Shown here: positions 59,644 through 59,677 of the stretch, in pieces
How the letters are laid out: every line of letters begins with the position of its first letter
Position numbering within the stretch: the first letter of the stretch is position 1
Assembly (NCBI RefSeq): GCF_003116815.1
Contig: NZ_QDKQ01000039.1
Span: 1 to 59,677, forward strand
DNA length: 59,677 bases
Reading direction: 5' to 3'
Origin: Caulobacter endophyticus
GTDB taxonomy: Bacteria > Pseudomonadota > Alphaproteobacteria > Caulobacterales > Caulobacteraceae
Program-made: the position numbers and the translations under genes
The notes under the pieces: model-generated
Seen by the model: only the letters and a program-made list of their open reading frames with translations
Told to the model about the DNA's origin: nothing
Database searches by the model: none

Positions 59644-59677
59644 CGCGACTTCGCAGTCTCCCGCGCGATGGCGCGTT

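Overview
The window is high-GC DNA from an alphaproteobacterium, most likely Caulobacterales (Caulobacter/Phenylobacterium type). This assignment is inferred from protein character and gene content, not from a search. Seven TonB-dependent receptors (TBDRs) lie in 60 kb, several of the very long Caulobacter/Xanthomonas type, each beside carbohydrate-active enzymes or periplasmic enzymes. No rRNA, tRNA or CRISPR array was recognised. The only mobile-element trace is the end of an IS5-like element at the left edge.

Layout. (1) 1-150: IS5-like transposase start. (2) 198-5375: a TBDR divergent from a beta-glucuronidase-type GH2 and a coupled CE4 deacetylase, sharing a promoter region with a perfect 11-bp inverted operator. 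(3) 5577-7477: a scar. A small protein with a parvovirus VP1-type phospholipase A2 motif faces a 5'-truncated clpV (type VI secretion ATPase), which is fused head-to-head at about 7157 to a 5'-truncated M23 peptidase. (4) 7478-8611: intergenic DNA with an orphan copy of the region-2 promoter box, a minus-strand terminator and a 144-bp hairpin repeat. (5) 8612-17588: two very large TBDRs flanking a Tat-exported PL1 pectate lyase. (6) 17768-23897: a coupled operon of HU-like protein, GH3 with PA14 domain, and GH2. (7) 24198-28814: an ECF sigma / FecR / STN-TBDR cell-surface signalling triad with overlapping genes. (8) 29159-33757: Tat-exported flavin amine oxidase, exported RidA-type protein and TBDR. 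(9) 33800-45914: GH35 glycosidase, three tandem tryptophan-halogenase-family genes (the middle one degenerate) behind a large TBDR, a divergent JmjC/cupin-like protein and a GH5 mannanase. (10) 44925-54796: a galactomannan locus of GH5 mannanase, ROK regulator, DUF1244, beta-mannosidase-like GH2, carboxylesterase, mannokinase/fructokinase (Mak) and GH27 alpha-galactosidase, with three copies of an AT-rich partly palindromic box. (11) 55110-59354: a TBDR divergent from a two-domain beta-propeller phytase, followed by 111-bp tandem copies of the same hairpin repeat seen at 8.4 kb.

Taken together this is a TBDR-based plant-polymer scavenging region: TBDRs import oligosaccharides or phosphate esters released by exported hydrolases. 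Two cis-regulatory codes can be read from the DNA. One is a TGGTCAGGCC promoter box tied to uronate/pectin-type genes. The other is a GAATAA-N2-AAA-N3-GCTTT box tied to mannan genes. LacI-like palindromes also occur before GH35 and the HU-GH3-GH2 operon. The most unusual items are the PLA2-like protein beside the secretion-system relic, the degenerate halogenase kept between two intact paralogues, the HU-like gene leading a glycosidase operon, and a putative short RNA at 7505-7620.
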